From positions 1,198,563-1,262,562 of the forward strand of contig NW_003314273.1 in NCBI RefSeq assembly GCF_000143415.4: a stretch of 64,000 nucleotides of DNA. Direction: 5' to 3'. The stretch comes from Selaginella moellendorffii (Eukaryota > Streptophyta > Lycopodiopsida > Selaginellales > Selaginellaceae). The position numbers were made by a program, and so were the translations under genes. This document shows positions 35,169 to 48,429 of the stretch, piece after piece; positions within the stretch are counted from its first letter, which is position 1, and each line of letters begins with the position of its first letter. The notes beneath the pieces were generated by a model. It saw only the letters and a list, made by a program, of their open reading frames with translations. It had not been told where the DNA came from and did not search any database.

Positions 35169-38100
35169 ATGGCGATGGAAATCAGGTGCCGCATTCCTGA
35201 TGCCCATGAACTATCAGTCCTCTGCGTCGCCTTCAATAATTACCGGAATGAGGTCTACAGTGGGTCACAGGATTGCCTTATCAAAGTATGTAGTAAAGAA
35301 TTTACAATTTTCTGACCATGACCTTTCTGCGACTAGATTTGGGATGTCGAGTCTGGGAGCCAGATTAGAATTCAAGAAGGTCATCAAGCATGGGTTACAG
35401 ATCTTTTATATTCCGAACTTGTGAAAATTCTTTTCTCGTGCTCGTTGGACGGTAAAGTTCTTGCATGGTCGGATAAAGGAAAGTTGCTTCAGGTACATTC
35501 ATGTTATTCTTTTCTCTCATAATACTAGACTTCGTTTATGGTTTCGTAGGTTGTTGAGTTCGGAGGACCTGTCTATTCCTTGGCTTGGGATGGAAAAGGA
35601 AAGCATGTAATAGCCGGAGGAAAAGGAGTCGTGCAGCTTTACCGTGTGATTCGTTCTTCTGCCAGTGTGTATATTAAGTCGGGCTCTGCGAGCCAGAAGA
35701 TGGGAACCGTAATTACAACAACTTTGGTGTTCATGGTGTCCTGCTTTTGTGTTGATTGCAGGTAAAGTTTATGCAACCGAGCATATTCAGCTTTGTCCAC
35801 AAAAACATAGTCCAAGGTGTCTGCTGTTCTCATGTGGGAAACGTATTTACTGCTGGGTAAGCTACTTCTTCAATACCTTTTCTCTTTATAGCTCTTTTTT
35901 AGACACGATCGATGCATTTGTCTATTCGAGAGCCTGAAGCCAGGAACAACAATGATGCGCTTGACGGACTGCCATGAAGTACCACACCTTCTTTATGTTT
36001 CTATATAACTTTGAGGTTTTACCTAACATCGGTTGATTGCTGTAACTGGCATCTCTCGTATAGGGAGCAATAACTGCAGTAGCTTATGATAAAGATGCAA
36101 AAACTTTGATTACGGGGTCGTATGATGGATCTATCAAAATTTGGAGCCACGAGGGACATTGCATGGACGAGTTTATTGGCGTAACGGACTCTGTTTCTTC
36201 TATTGCATACATCCCCGAAACCAAGTGCTTATGGGTTACAGGTCGAAAAAAGTAAGTTGTGCTTTCCAACATGCCGCGACGCTGGAAAATGTTTATGTGC
36301 AGCACAGCACTCCTTCAATTATTGACACTTTGGCTCCATCGGACGTGACCGAGTGGGTAGCTGACACATGTGGAATTCGTAATCTACCTTTGACCAAGGT
36401 CTGCTGTTTATTTTGATTCACAAATACATTCCCAATTTGTTTTAGGTATATCATGCTGCTGATAAAGAGCTCGCGATTGGAGTTTGCGGAGGGTTGGAAC
36501 TAATTATTTGGAGATTTAACCGCTTTGGACCACATCGTGTTCTTCAGGGACATGCAGACTGGGTGGAATGCGTAGTTCTATGTTATCGAAAGCCTCCAAA
36601 GATAAGTGAAGAGGAAAATCAGAAGCCAAAGAAAAAAGACGCAGCAAATAACGGTGGTCCTAAAAGAGTTACTTTTACAGCCGTGGGCGATGGACCTATA
36701 TCACCCTCGTCATCACCAGAACCTGAAGCTCCTGTTCAACACCAAACCTTTATATCTCCGACTGCTCCACAAATTGGATCGTTACTAGATACCGAAATTT
36801 ACAGTGCGGGTGCAGATGGTTCTATTCTTAAGTGGAAACCAAGTCCTGGCAATAATTGTGATTCATGGACTATGCATGAGTATGCCCCTCCATGTGGTTC
36901 TGCTGTCTTATGCATGATCCATGATCCGACTTCGGATGTGCTGGTGACAGGTACTGAGTTATAGCAATTACTTTGTTACAGGATTTTTACAGGGTCCGAA
37001 GACTGTAAAATACGAATATGGAACCTTGATACACAGCCCACTGTATCACGGTGCCAGGTAGCTGGGGGCGAGGTAACAGGTCCGGACGTGCTTCGTGGTC
37101 ATGAAGCAAAAATCGTTGGACTTTGCGTTCACAATGAAGAGGTCAGACTTTGATGGACGTTATGTAAGCCAATAAGTGAATTTTCTATCTGCAGTTTTTG
37201 ATTTCTGCATCTTATGACAAAACGCTCAGATGGTGGAATTTACCTTTTCGATTGCCATTAGAGGGTATAGAAAGTGCTCATGAACTGCCCATTGAGGTTT
37301 GAAATTATTTTTCTGCATCAAACATTCATAAACGTTTTTAAATTCCGCAGGGCATGCAGTATAGTCCTCCCAGAGGTGAGATAGCCACATGCGGAGGTGG
37401 AAACTTCTTGAAAATCTGGAATGCCACAAAAAAGAAATTAATAACCACCTTGATTGGTGGTACAGGAAATATAATTATGGTGAGCTGTTGCACTTTCTAT
37501 TTCACATTATCTCACTTCTAACAATTTGAAGATTAAGTGGTGCAACCTTGACAACGGATTTTGGATTACCGCGTCAGATGAAGGAGAAATTGCAATGTGG
37601 GATCCAGATGCCGGTTGTGTCACCAAGACAATGTGTCATAAGAAAGAGCCGGTAACCTGCTTATTTGTGGATGAAATTAACAAGCTGGTGCTGATGAGCA
37701 TGCTGTCTGATCACTTTATTCGGGGTTTTGACTTGAATATGGAGAAGGAGTTGTGCACCTACGTTGGCCATAAGGATCAAATCCATTCGCTCGTTCACTT
37801 TCCGCACAGAAAGCAGTATCTCTCAGGCTCATGGGACAGCACAATTCGCGCATGGCTTACTCCTGATTCAATAGTAGAGCCTAAGCCGGTTGTCATTAGA
37901 ACAGCTGTCGAAGAGAAAGACGTGGATCCTTTACAAGAGGAGCCACTTATAAGCAGCTATGAAAAAGAATATCCTTTGGTACCTCCAAAAACTTTACAAA
38001 ATGCAGGTCCTGCAATGTTTCCGACCAAACGTCCAGATTCTCGAGAAACAATCCCTGCAACAGGTTCGTCCTTACCGTCAAGAACCTCTTCCTCGAGCCA

Positions 38101-38182
38101 AAGTAGCAGCCAAGCTGGCTCTAATCTAAGGCTGTCGAAGAGGCTCCAGGACCTGGACATGATCCTGAAACCGCATGCTTGA
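35169..38182 (+). CDS. WD40-repeat protein, candidate axonemal
   Basis: Twelve exons give one frame of 805 codons: 35169-35285, 35337-35492, 35550-35708, 35762-35856, 35903-35978, 36064-36251, 36308-36398, 36446-36950, 36993-37141, 37195-37296, 37351-37479 and 37532-38182. WD-type repeat ends are visible as SQDCLIKIWDV, DGKVLAWSD, YDGSIKIWSHEG, ADGSILKWKP, EDCKIRIWNLD, YDKTLRWWNLP, GGNFLKIWNA, EGEIAMWDPD and WDSTIRAWLTP. At least nine blades are present, which suggests two propellers. A Lys/Pro-rich insert (encoded at about 36590-36760) interrupts the middle, and a Ser-rich tail follows the last blade. The start is the first ATG that opens into blade 1 (MAMEIRCRIPDAHELSVLCV). The neighbours suggest a ciliary role; the exact family is not identified. 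Confidence 0.85.
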
Positions 38183-40259
38183 TTTAAACAAAAACAGTAA
38201 ATGGATTTGGATTTCTTCTATCCAGGAATGAATTTCCATGCTTGCTGGTAATCAGATAGAGGCCTATACTTCTGTCATGTGAATTTTAAAATGTATTGTG
38301 TTATGCTAATCCTTTCCTCTTGATCGTGGAGTGTGTGGTACCGTTTAATTTGGGACTGAGACTCGCACCTTTGGTAAATCGTGAAATGTAGAATTTGGAT
38401 GTGGAATTTGGAACTTGAAATTTGCTTGGATACGCTGTTCAACGCTTCTTTCATACAATTTATTCGTCTTTATCTACTTTTTTATATTGGGGTACCACAA
38501 ACTCCTAGGGGCTGCATTGCAAACACAGTAGCAAAGGATAACGTACCTACTATGCATGTGCCACCCAAAGTCGGTATTTGAGCAAAGGCGTGGAAAGCAT
38601 TTTGCAGTGGCATTAGCAGGAGAAACAGTCCGGTTTTCCTAGAAGGATGAAAAGTACAACATACCCAATGATGTCCGGGGGATTTGAGATGCGGGCATCT
38701 ACAGAGATGGTGCAGTTAGGGAGATGACGGCTTAGCTAGTATAAAGCATTGTAATTTGGTCTCGTGAGGTTAGGCTGGACCTCACTTGTGAATTGAAGTG
38801 TTTACCAGTGTTTGAAAGTGTGTTTTTTTAGTAAGTTTAGAACTTGTGTCCCAGGTGTGGGATTCTTTTCTGTGTCTGAGTCAGGGAAGCTTGTGATAGG
38901 GAGTAGCATCAGTGTCTTGCGAGACTTCTTGGACGAGAGCAAGTTCGGTGTTGTGAGAGCATGCAAGGTTTTCACATTCAAAGCACTTGAAGCTACAGCG
39001 CAATCCTGTGACACGATGCTCTTAAATCTGTGTACACTTGCAGCCTACTGGGGAAACACAGTGGCAGTGACCTTAGCTGCACACTTTGGTGGCTGTTCTC
39101 CTGCATGCAGGCAAGTTTATTGCGCAAGCCGTGGCCTTGACAGACGCTTCAGCAAATGTATCCCCAAAATGACCATTTTGATAACTTGTGTGTTCCTAAG
39201 TTTAAAAAGAAAGAAAAACACTCAATTCAAGCCTTGGCACCTTCCTGCTCACTGTTTAGTCCAGCTCATCTCAAGTTGCAGCCACCTCAAACACCGCGTA
39301 AACCACGCTATAAAGGTCATCAAGGATGCTCAAATGCCAAATCAGCAGAATCATCATGAACTGCTCTACCATCCATACACAAATTCAGAAGCTACTTGGG
39401 CTTGAGGATTCACAGGAGACTCTTTTGCGGCACACTTCGAGCTTTTGGAGATGATATTGCTGAATAGATGACCATTGAGAAGCAACCCCTGGTAGACAGA
39501 AAAGTGGTGGAGAAATACCCATAAACATCTCAAGCGCCATCTTATCTCTGGTGAAATCCTAATAAGTATGGCCTATCCTCACTCATTCTGAAATATTCTG
39601 ACAGCGATATATTATGTGGAGAATCTCGTGCAACCAGGAGAGTGTTGGTTTCTTCTTTTACCTTGCTACGTGGAGCTTTTCTATGACCTATATTTTCTTC
39701 AACAGGTTTTGCAACCTTTTTATGCTTTGCCATCCTAATACAAAGATAGGTGTGGAAAGAATGCATAAAGGAGGAAGACAGGCAAGGTTTCTAAAGTAGA
39801 AATATGGGGAACACATCAAGCTGCCACATATGCTTGTAAAGAACCTATAAGGACCAGTGGCAGTGTTTGCACTATACACCGTGTAAAGAAGCTATCCAGA
39901 TTGGGATCCACAGCATTCTCATTCAAGTAGATAAGAAGATTGGTCTAGAGCTTATCTAAAACCATCTAGAAAGTCCATCGAGCTCATATAAAAAAAGAAA
40001 AATAATGGATAGAAATCAAGAATGATGTTAGTACAAAGAACCAAAAAAAAAAAAAAACGAAGAGAAATGCGAGAGGATAATGTAGACTGGATATGTAAAG
40101 CATTGGGGTACTGTAACTTGCAACCATCATGCAAGTATTTTCCATTAGGTCTGGCTATGATGGTTTAGACAGAATCTCCATGCTACAGCATCAGGAACCG
40201 GTTGAGGCTGGCAATCTAAACACCATCCAGGAATTATTCTTTGTACACCAAGTTTTGGT
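38183..40259. other. Convergent intergenic region
   Basis: It lies between two convergent genes. A 197-codon open frame at 38812-39405 has no ATG at its start and no recognisable domain. I see no splice pattern or repeat, so I leave it unannotated. The stretch next to each gene should contain the 3' UTRs. Confidence 0.45.
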
Positions 40260-42791
40260 TTAGTTTTTTTTTCCTTTGTCGCCAGGCTTCCCTTTCTTTG
40301 ATGGGGATGCAACCGGTTCATTCAGAATAACATCTAGGCTTGTTGACAAGTTTGGAACAATTACTTCAACAAGAACTTTTCGAATAATTTCTTTTGGTTC
40401 TCCTCCAGGAATAATTTTGTGCTGTAGTTAAAATTTATTTTTATATATTTTTAAAAACGTCCATACCTCCATTGCAATCAAATAAAGGCAGAGCTCGCAC
40501 TCCCTTAAGTTAATATCATAATCCATAAATGCATTAAAATCATCGTTATCACCTAAACAAACATAGTACAGGCCATAAACAAGTTTTCCAACTACCCTTG
40601 CTTGGTTAACAACGAGGTCCGGACCAAATCTCTGCAAACATTAATATCTCAATATGGTTACAGTACAGGTGTCATTTACCAAAAAGAAATGTATAAGATA
40701 TGCTATTTTAATTGTCCCATCGCTGGTTCCAACTTCTCTCAGTGTAACATTAAAAAACTGCTGCATATGAGAACTAAAATCCACAAAAACCTTTTGAATT
40801 AAATCAGAAGAAATGAAAGTATATGGAGACTCTTTTCCACAAGCGTCCATTCTGAGGACGCTAGCTTCTAGAAAGGTGTTTACCTGCTATAAAGTTAGAA
40901 AAGATAGAGATTTATAATTTTCAAACCTGTATTTCCAGCTTAGAGATAGTTTTGTGTTTTTCTCTAGCCAATTTAATAATAATTTCAAGAAACTCTCTAT
41001 ACAAAAATTGTCTCTTCTGCAGAATACATAGCAGGTGTATAGCAAATGATACATAACAAACATACGGGAAAATGAAGTTCTGATGCAGAATCCCAGGAAA
41101 AAGATGATGTACGCAAGAGAAAATCTATTTGAGCCAAACCCAAACCTGGCTTTACAACCTGTGGAAGACAGTTACAGACATTACATTGCATATAATTCAT
41201 ACCTGTAGGTCATGACAGAACTGCCAAAGTTGTTCCATTGTCAAGGCACGAGTTCGACCAAGGTAAGAAGGATTTTTTTCATTATTGGGAAAATAGCTGT
41301 CAGACGTGTTAATATTGACATAGAATAAATACATGCATGTAGTCTACCTGTACAGCAGATAAATATCCTGCAATTTTTTGTTATATCGCAAAAAGATATA
41401 TAGGGTATTCTCTAGGATATTTGAGTCAACCTCTAGCACGGCTTTCAAAGCCTAATCTAACGGAACAATTACGAAATTTGCCTTTTAAACACTTTGACTA
41501 CCTCTTTTTCAACAGCTGACGCCATCTTGCAAGCTGAATATCTGTCACGAGAAAAGTGTCCATAATGTAAGGTCCCATCTGGATAAACTAGGCACCCATG
41601 TCCTTCTTTTTGGCCATTCTTCCATATCCCCTTGAATCAAAAGTGTCTTTTGACGTTATGTCGGAAAGTGGCCAGCTACCTTAAAAAGAGCGCCTGTTGC
41701 ATAATTGAAAACGCCATATCCATTCCTCTTGCCTTCATTAAAACTTCCAGTATATGTATTCCTCAAAATGTTACCATTTTCTTCAACACTATCATCAGCC
41801 CAAATATCTGTTCCACTGGCAAATCATGCACCAGCATATGAGTGAACATGATAAAAGGAACGTGGATAATCCTTGAAATCAAGTACCTTCCATGTGGAAG
41901 ATCATTTGTCCATTCCCCTTTGTAAATTTGCACTGCCTTTGCATCCAGCCGCCAATGCCTATGCATTAATGAGATATCAGGTTTCTTATTGACAGACTGC
42001 GTGACCAGAACGGCTTGACCAAATCCTTGTCTTTTTCCTTTAAACCAACAGCCTCTATAGGTACTCCCAGATTTGTAAACTAGGCTACCCTCCCCATGCT
42101 TGTAATCACTTTCCCATTGTCCATAGTAAACCGATTCACCAAGCTTTCCATAAGTCAATGTCCCCTGTAAAGCAATGTTTCCGTTTTAAGAAGAATAAGT
42201 ACTTTGTTTGTCACCTCTTCATGTCTTAATCCATTTAACCACTTCCCTTTGTATTCACACCATTCATCGGTACGCATTATGCCAGCGCCATTTGGAAGTC
42301 CATCCAAGACCTGCAAAAGATTCTGGAATGCCAGTAATAGACGAAACTGCTACCTCTCCACAATAATTTGCTCCATTGAGCCATTTATAAGTCCCTGTCC
42401 CGTGAATGCAGTTATAAAAAAACTGTCCTTCATATGATAAACCAGTGCTAAACTCTAGCCTTCCTTGACCATGCATGAGTCCCTTCTTATACTTGCCAAT
42501 GTACTTCATAATCCCTCCCAAAATTGTGGCTTTCCCTTCGCCATCAGGAATTCCATCGCTTGTTGCCTCACCAGAGTACGTCCAGTTTGTCCAAGCAGAC
42601 AACACACCCTCAGAAACGCCGTATGCTCTCAAACAAGCATTGTAATCGTAGAGAAGCTGATCTTGCGTAGCAAAGCACACGTTTTCAGTTGTGCGGAAGT
42701 TCACACCAGCCCAAGTTGGGTGCAATGTTTTGTCATTGGACGATTCCAGAAAGTTTTCCGGCTTCTCAGTCATGCTCTGTGAATTTTCCAT
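40260..42791 (-). CDS. RSPH10B: MORN-repeat radial spoke head protein, RSPH10B-like
   Basis: Twelve exons on the minus strand give 663 codons: 42791-42354, 42310-42215, 42164-41887, 41815-41680, 41630-41502, 41451-41348, 41296-41203, 41158-41066, 41016-40927, 40886-40680, 40631-40467 and 40421-40260. The N-terminal half has about ten MORN motifs (YSGEATSDGIPDGEGKA, YIGKYKKGLMHGQGRL, YEGQFFYNCIHGTGTY, YYGQWESDYKHGEGSL, YRGCWFKGKRQGFGQA, YTGSFNEGKRNGYGVF, GIWKNGQKEGHGCLVY). The C-terminal half has the helical region typical of RSPH10B (FLRYNKKLQDIYLLY, RALTMEQLWQFCHDLQ, LYREFLEIIIKLA). In Chlamydomonas the RSP10 relative lies in the radial spoke head of the axoneme. In a plant this predicts motile sperm. 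The Lys-rich end (KKGKPGDKGKKN) is short. Confidence 0.82.
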
Positions 42792-44348
42792 GACACACAA
42801 AATGACTATGACCTAGAACAGGATACAAATTCGATATTTATTTCTAGATTTAAAATCTCTAAAGTGTGGGAGGAGGCTAGTTTCCTATATGCTTATTTTC
42901 CTATGCTAATCCCTTCCTTTTGAGGAAGTGGTATTTTGTGGCTTGTTTGTGGCACACTAAGGAAGCTTGTTCAAGCTTGTAGAATAGTAGATACTCCGTT
43001 GTCCTATTGGAGTAAGACTCATCCCTTCGTGTGCTATTTTCAGACTGAGAACATCAGGGATGTTGAAAAGCTCTACTGTGGTGCCCGGTCAAATGTAAGC
43101 TCCTCTCTTCTCCATTTTTGCGGTAAATGGTTTCTGCGGCACCTAGTTTGCTACACCATAAATGGAGTAATCAATGACGAAAACAAGTATTTAGAATTTT
43201 GCATTATTCTAGCTATATACTAGACCTCTTCCTTTTTCTACTGATGAGTGCTTTGGAAACCTTTGTTGTAAATGCTTTGTGAAAGCTTTATTTCTTCAGT
43301 AATATATGATCCAACATCTTTTGCAGATGTAATAGTGTTTCCAAAGCGATATATGTGCAGTAAGAGCTATTAAGTATTAAGAATACCTGATCCATGAGCT
43401 TTGTTAGATTCAGACATCTTTTCTCCAAGATTAGGCAAGAATTTAAAGTTCAATATAGATTTGTGGTGGTGTTGTTTACTTCTTCTCACTGTGAAGACCT
43501 GTGTCCAATGTCAACCTTAAGGAGAAACTAATGTTCTTGACTGTGCTCTTTGTGCCGTGGATTATACAAAGACTAGCGTGCTCCTAGGGAACATGGTAGC
43601 TTTTTCCAATCTTTCTAGGCCTTTGATCATAATATATCTTTTGTTTTTTTAGCAGCCTTTTTTTGGGGGCGACCTCTTTCGTAGTAGTGGAGTGGTTTGA
43701 TTTTACATATCCCGGTGTCAGCCCACGCAAATATTGGTAAAACGATTTTTCTTATGTTGTCTTTGTTTCTTTTCCATTTTGCAGGTGTTAGATACTTTCT
43801 TCCATTTACTATGCCATATATACCGCCTTGACAAGATAGCATCATCATGTTTCTGTTTACTACTCTGTCAAGGAACCAGAGCTTTTTTGTTTTCCCTGGG
43901 ACAGACAACTCTGCATGTAGTCACTAAGCTTTGACTGAATCTCTCTTTTTTCCTTATCTAAGTTTAACTTGCAGCCATTTCCCACCTGATAATGAAGTAA
44001 TCTCCATCAAGATCCAACACTGTTGAATATTCCTTTAGAATATTTTTATCAACCACAAAAATTAAACTGGCTCAAATACCAATGTTAGGATCCTATCCAT
44101 TACACTCTTTGCCAACTTACTAAATGGGTGATCACATGATTGTCCCTTTTTTATCCTATTATTCTAACCTAGTGTCTAAGAGCCATGACAGGGAACTATT
44201 TAATTTGGTGTGGCAAAGAAGGATTTAGGTCTGGAAAGAACAGTTTTTTAAACTGTGAGCAAAGATGATTCGCTTTGACACTATTAGGTGCCAGTTTTGA
44301 CCATGTGGTCAACATCAGTCAAAGGTCAGCTTAAGGATATATTAAGGC
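42792..44348. other. Region upstream of the RSPH10B-like gene
   Basis: No gene is recognised. A minus-strand open frame (43908-43627, starting SVPGKTKKLWFLDR) has no identifiable domain. The part next to 42791 should hold the promoter of the RSPH10B-like gene. AT-rich sequence without repeats fills the rest. Confidence 0.4.
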
Positions 44349-45028
44349 ATGGACTTACCAAGTCATAACATTGTTATTAAAGGAGTTGATTGCGATGGCC
44401 AACTAAGAAATATTGAAATCCTAATGTTGATAGTAGTGCTAATGTTTGAACTATCCACAATGTTGTTCATGAGTTATAAGCCCTCAACAGAAACTAGTAA
44501 AGATGCAAGAGGAGATGTATGGGCATGTAAAAGCACTTGAGGCTGGAGGTGGTGGTGCTTCAGGCAAGGCTTCCTTGGTGGATCAACTTAAAATTTTAAC
44601 TTTTTCCAGTGATGGTAGCATGAGTGTTTGGTTTGGCTAGCCAATGTGAAGGTCTTGATTGCTAAAGGAACTCCAGATGTAGAGGCTTAGTAGCTATTCC
44701 AATGGTTTTATGTGATGCAAGTCTTCAATGGTGGAATTAGATTGAGAACACTTGTGTTGCTAATAAGAACCATGGATGAGTTTGAGGTTGTTTTTTGTTT
44801 ACTCATTATAATGTGGAGAATGTTTATATAAAACTTTGACACTTCTAGTAAGGGAAAATGATGCTCGATGACTACATTGAGAAATTTACTAGCTTGATCA
44901 GCTATGTTCCAACAAAGGATCTAGATTTAAATAAGTCCTACTTCATTGATAGCCTTCATAGTGCAAGCTTGAGGTAGCACTTGTGTCATTCCCAACCTAT
45001 GAAAAGTTTGGAGGAGATATTTGAAGAC
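44349..45028 (+). mobile_element. Retrotransposon gag remnant (plus strand)
   Basis: Broken plus-strand frames read LKILTFSSDGSMSVW, KGTPDVEA-like, FYVMQVFNGGIRLRTLV and DDYIEKFTSLISYVP followed by DLNKSYFIDSLHSASLR. This is the order of a plant Ty3/gypsy gag core. Stops occur in each block. It ends where an LTR fragment begins. Confidence 0.6.
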
Positions 45029-45384
45029 TAACACAAAGGGCATGATAGCGAGGGTGTTTGGCAGACACGGTAAGCTATCATCCAGCGATATTGAGGGACC
45101 AATCTCAATACGCGAGGGTTCTTGTCACTAGCAAGTGCAAGACAAAACGAGACAGGAACTCCTTACTGGGCTAAGTCTACTTAGCTAATAACACGTAGGA
45201 ATTCCGTCCTTATGCTCGTGCGGTTTAAGTACACTCGAAATGCCCAGTTAACTCCACTAGCACAAGAGGGACTGATAAAAGGTCCAGCAATACCAACCTC
45301 CTGCCATCATGGCAGTAAGGTAAGAGTGTCCGAAAGGACAGGCGAACAGGTAACTTTCGATACCCGAAGTCACATTTATGACAA
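45029..45384 (-). repeat. LTR fragment, minus orientation
   Basis: The segment aligns with the first part of the LTR at 60062 (its outer 355 bp, ending at the TGTCATAAATGTGACTTC terminus at 45384). The inner two thirds of the LTR are missing, so it is truncated at 45029 inside gag-like sequence. Confidence 0.8.
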
Positions 45385-47760
45385 AACATCACCCACAAAT
45401 ATTTTCTAGAATCTAATGGCCATTCCCATCATATTCACGACCCATACTATAACCCATTTCATGAGTCATGAAGGCAGGATCCCAATCACCCTTTTTATGA
45501 ATCTCAGGTCCATTTCATGGTTTGTTTATCCCAAATTACCCAAGGCTCTGTAGTCCTTCTCATTCATTAAGCTTACAATGTCACAACAAAGTAGAAGACT
45601 AGAAGAGAAAATTGGCATAATACAAGGCAAGTACTTCTCATAATGTGCTCATCTATAGCTAATTCTATAGTGTAAGTTCCAACCAACTGTCAGGACCATA
45701 GGGTAGGCAAAGATCTTCAACAACTGTTGAAACATAAAGTACCACAACTAATAGCAACTGCCAGTGGGTTGTATAATTTGGCTTGACCATCTTGTATTAC
45801 TAGCAATTCCATGTATTACCAAAGCTACAAGTGCAACAATTGTCTCATAACATGAAATTAGTGGCAAACTAAAAGGCAATGGCAAACTAAAAGGCAGTGC
45901 TCTATCACAATAGCAAAGTAGAGAATTTCACCAAAATACTAAAATTTCTTTTGTAGCTTCAGAGATACAATAAACTTTTAAAATTTGTTAAAAGGCAAGT
46001 CTAGATTAACCATTGTAGTGAAAAATTGAAAATCCAGGGTTTTGGGTGAGCAAGGATGGGCCAAAACTATTCAATGTATGTTGTTTGTTGTGGTAGAAAA
46101 ATTAGAATATTTAAATATAGGAGTGTTCTCCATCCCCTAGTTGGCAATAACTTCTTTTCTATGTTTCACTGTATTGATCCTACTCTCATACAGCTTCATC
46201 AATCCTTCTCCCTCAATTCCATAGAGTAAGTCAAAGGTTTCCTAAACTGTATAGTGCTTTGGATTTACTCAGCATATGAAACAAAGATCTGGCTATAGAA
46301 GGGCTCTAGGCTTGTGGTTCTAGCCAATTGGGTTAAAACTCATCCACATGCTTGTGGCCAGCAGTCTAAGCCAGCTTCTAGCACCAAGCCCAAACAAAAG
46401 GGGAATGATATCAAAGACAAAGATGTAAAGAAGGATAGTTATATGACTGTTGAAGAGCATCTAAATGAACCACACAGTCTAGAAGATTGTGGCTCTTGTT
46501 CCCAGAGTAGCAACAGTAATCCCATTCTAGAAAATTTATCAGTAACCCAACTATATCTTTGTCTATTGAAAGAAACGAGTGGAAAATAAAATGCAAAAAT
46601 AAAAATGGAATATTCTCATGATGAACTTGGACTTTACTATTTGTTAGACAGTTTTGGAATTTCTTACTTTAAATTCACATTCACCATTTTTCAAGTGTTC
46701 CCTATGGGACTAGGTTAGAAAGCAATTGATATAGCAAGTATTATGTGCACTCCTTGCTACGATAGCTTGATGAGAACAAGCTCTCTCGAGCAAGTCTGGG
46801 CTGTGGGATGCTAGCCAGGCTGGTTGTTAACTGTATTACACCAAATCCATATTGGCTCACCCTACCTAAATTCAAGGGAGTCACATACAAAGTGGTGCAA
46901 TTTTGACAAAAGAAGCAATTTTCAAGTTAGGAGGATTATCACTCATAAACCATATCCATACCGATGATCTCAATGATCCAGGTGCACAAGTTCTAACCCA
47001 TATGTTACATATGGTTAACCCATGAGGCACTTGATGAATTGCTCTGCCTAGATGATTGTATGGACTTGGAAAACTTGAAAAAACACATTTGTGACAATTC
47101 TAGCCAATGTGCCAAGAAGGATCCTTCTCCAATGGGGTATTTGCCATGCCTCCATTGTCATTGAGTGAGCAAAACCTGCCTTTAGCATATCTGCCACCTA
47201 CTTTGGCTCATTGAACAACACTTGCCACACTACTGTAGATATGCATTCTTCCATATTGTCAACATAGTTGTCATTGATCTTCAAGTATAGTTGTAGGAGT
47301 TAATTGAGATGCACAATTGCAAGGTCCTTAAGAATGGCTTCCACCACCTCCTCCTAAACCTGTTTAGAGCCTCAATCTGTCACCTCTTAGAGCATGTTCA
47401 TGGCATTCCTCACAATGGGCAAGATGGACTTCAGATCCATTTCAAATAGTTTGCCTTGGCATAATCTCTTGTCATCTTGCTTAGGCACCTCCTCTATTGC
47501 TATTGCAAGCGTGGCTATCATGCACATCTATGCATGTCAATACCTGGACATTATTCTCAAACACTTGGAATAGAAGCCAATCCACGAACATTGCCTACAT
47601 ATTGAATCCTTCTTAGAAAGCATTACAAGGGACCATTGAGACTTACCAAGTTTCTATGACATTCCCGCAATCATGTCATATCAGGTAGCATCCTTAGATG
47701 CCAGTGGGCACCACCTTCTCCCATCACAAACATTCACATCAACTGCAAAGTGCAAAATAT
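45385..47760. other. Retroelement-like debris without intact genes
   Basis: A Lys/Asp-rich plus-strand piece (46314-46589, with KDKDVKKDSYMTVEEH and a short CSQSSNSN run) resembles the linker after a gag domain. Nothing else can be named. No host-like exon/intron structure is seen. Confidence 0.4.
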
Positions 47761-47980
47761 AGGCCTCAGACTCAGACTCGATCTTAGACTCGATCTCGGA
47801 CTCGACCTCAGACTCTGTCTCAAACTCGATTTCAGACTCGGTCTTAGACCCGATCTCGGGTCTTGAACTCAGTCTTGGACTCGGTTTTGAACTTGGTCTC
47901 AAACGCAGTCTTGGACTCGATCTTGGACTCAGTCTTGAACTCGGTTTTAGAATTGGTCTCAGACTCAGTCTCATCCGATG
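47761..47980 (+). repeat. Second GACTCGATCTCGGA-type minisatellite
   Basis: It has the same word family and the same 3' flank as the array at 11612-11890 (CAGTCTCATCC, TTTTGGTTGTGC, TTCCTTACA). Both arrays precede minus-strand or nested gypsy sequence. They are probably part of one retroelement terminus. Confidence 0.8.
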
Positions 47981-48429
47981 AACTCTGTATCATTTTGGTT
48001 GTGCTTTCAGGGATCCTTTAGCCTTTGACACCTCAGGGAGTTGGTTCCTTACAACTCCACCACCCATAAAAAAAGTTTAATGCCCACATCGAATGCCTCT
48101 TTTTAATCCTATGGCTTGTTGACCATGTCTCTGAGGGCATCCCCCCATTTAGCAGTGTGCCTAAGTTAGCCTCCTCAACCAAAAGCCCATGACAATGGAA
48201 TATAGGTGTCCTTATACCCCTCCCCTCACCACACCCTAGTATGGGGTTGGGACTTGAACCCAGCCTTGTATTACTAGAGTCAAACCTAACCTCCATAGAA
48301 TACGTCTATAGATTCAACATCCCCACAGGGAGTCGAGTGTAGTTTCCTACGCCTAGTCGACCTAGCTAAATCATGCTAATTATCTTACCTTTGGCGCACC
48401 TTCTGGTCCTAACATATGACATTATTCAA
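47981..48429. other. LTR-like flank of the chromovirus fragment
   Basis: The stretch is non-coding and lies just past the chromodomain end of the minus-strand element. It is therefore where its 3' LTR is expected. The TTCCTTACA at 48042-48050 looks like an LTR end, but the partner end was not found. Confidence 0.35.

Noticed and set aside
38812-39405. Open frame of 197 codons in the convergent intergenic region
   Set aside because: No ATG near the start, no recognisable domain, no splice context. Probably chance.
43627-43908. Minus-strand open frame of 93 codons
   Set aside because: No known domain and no supporting exon structure. Left unannotated.
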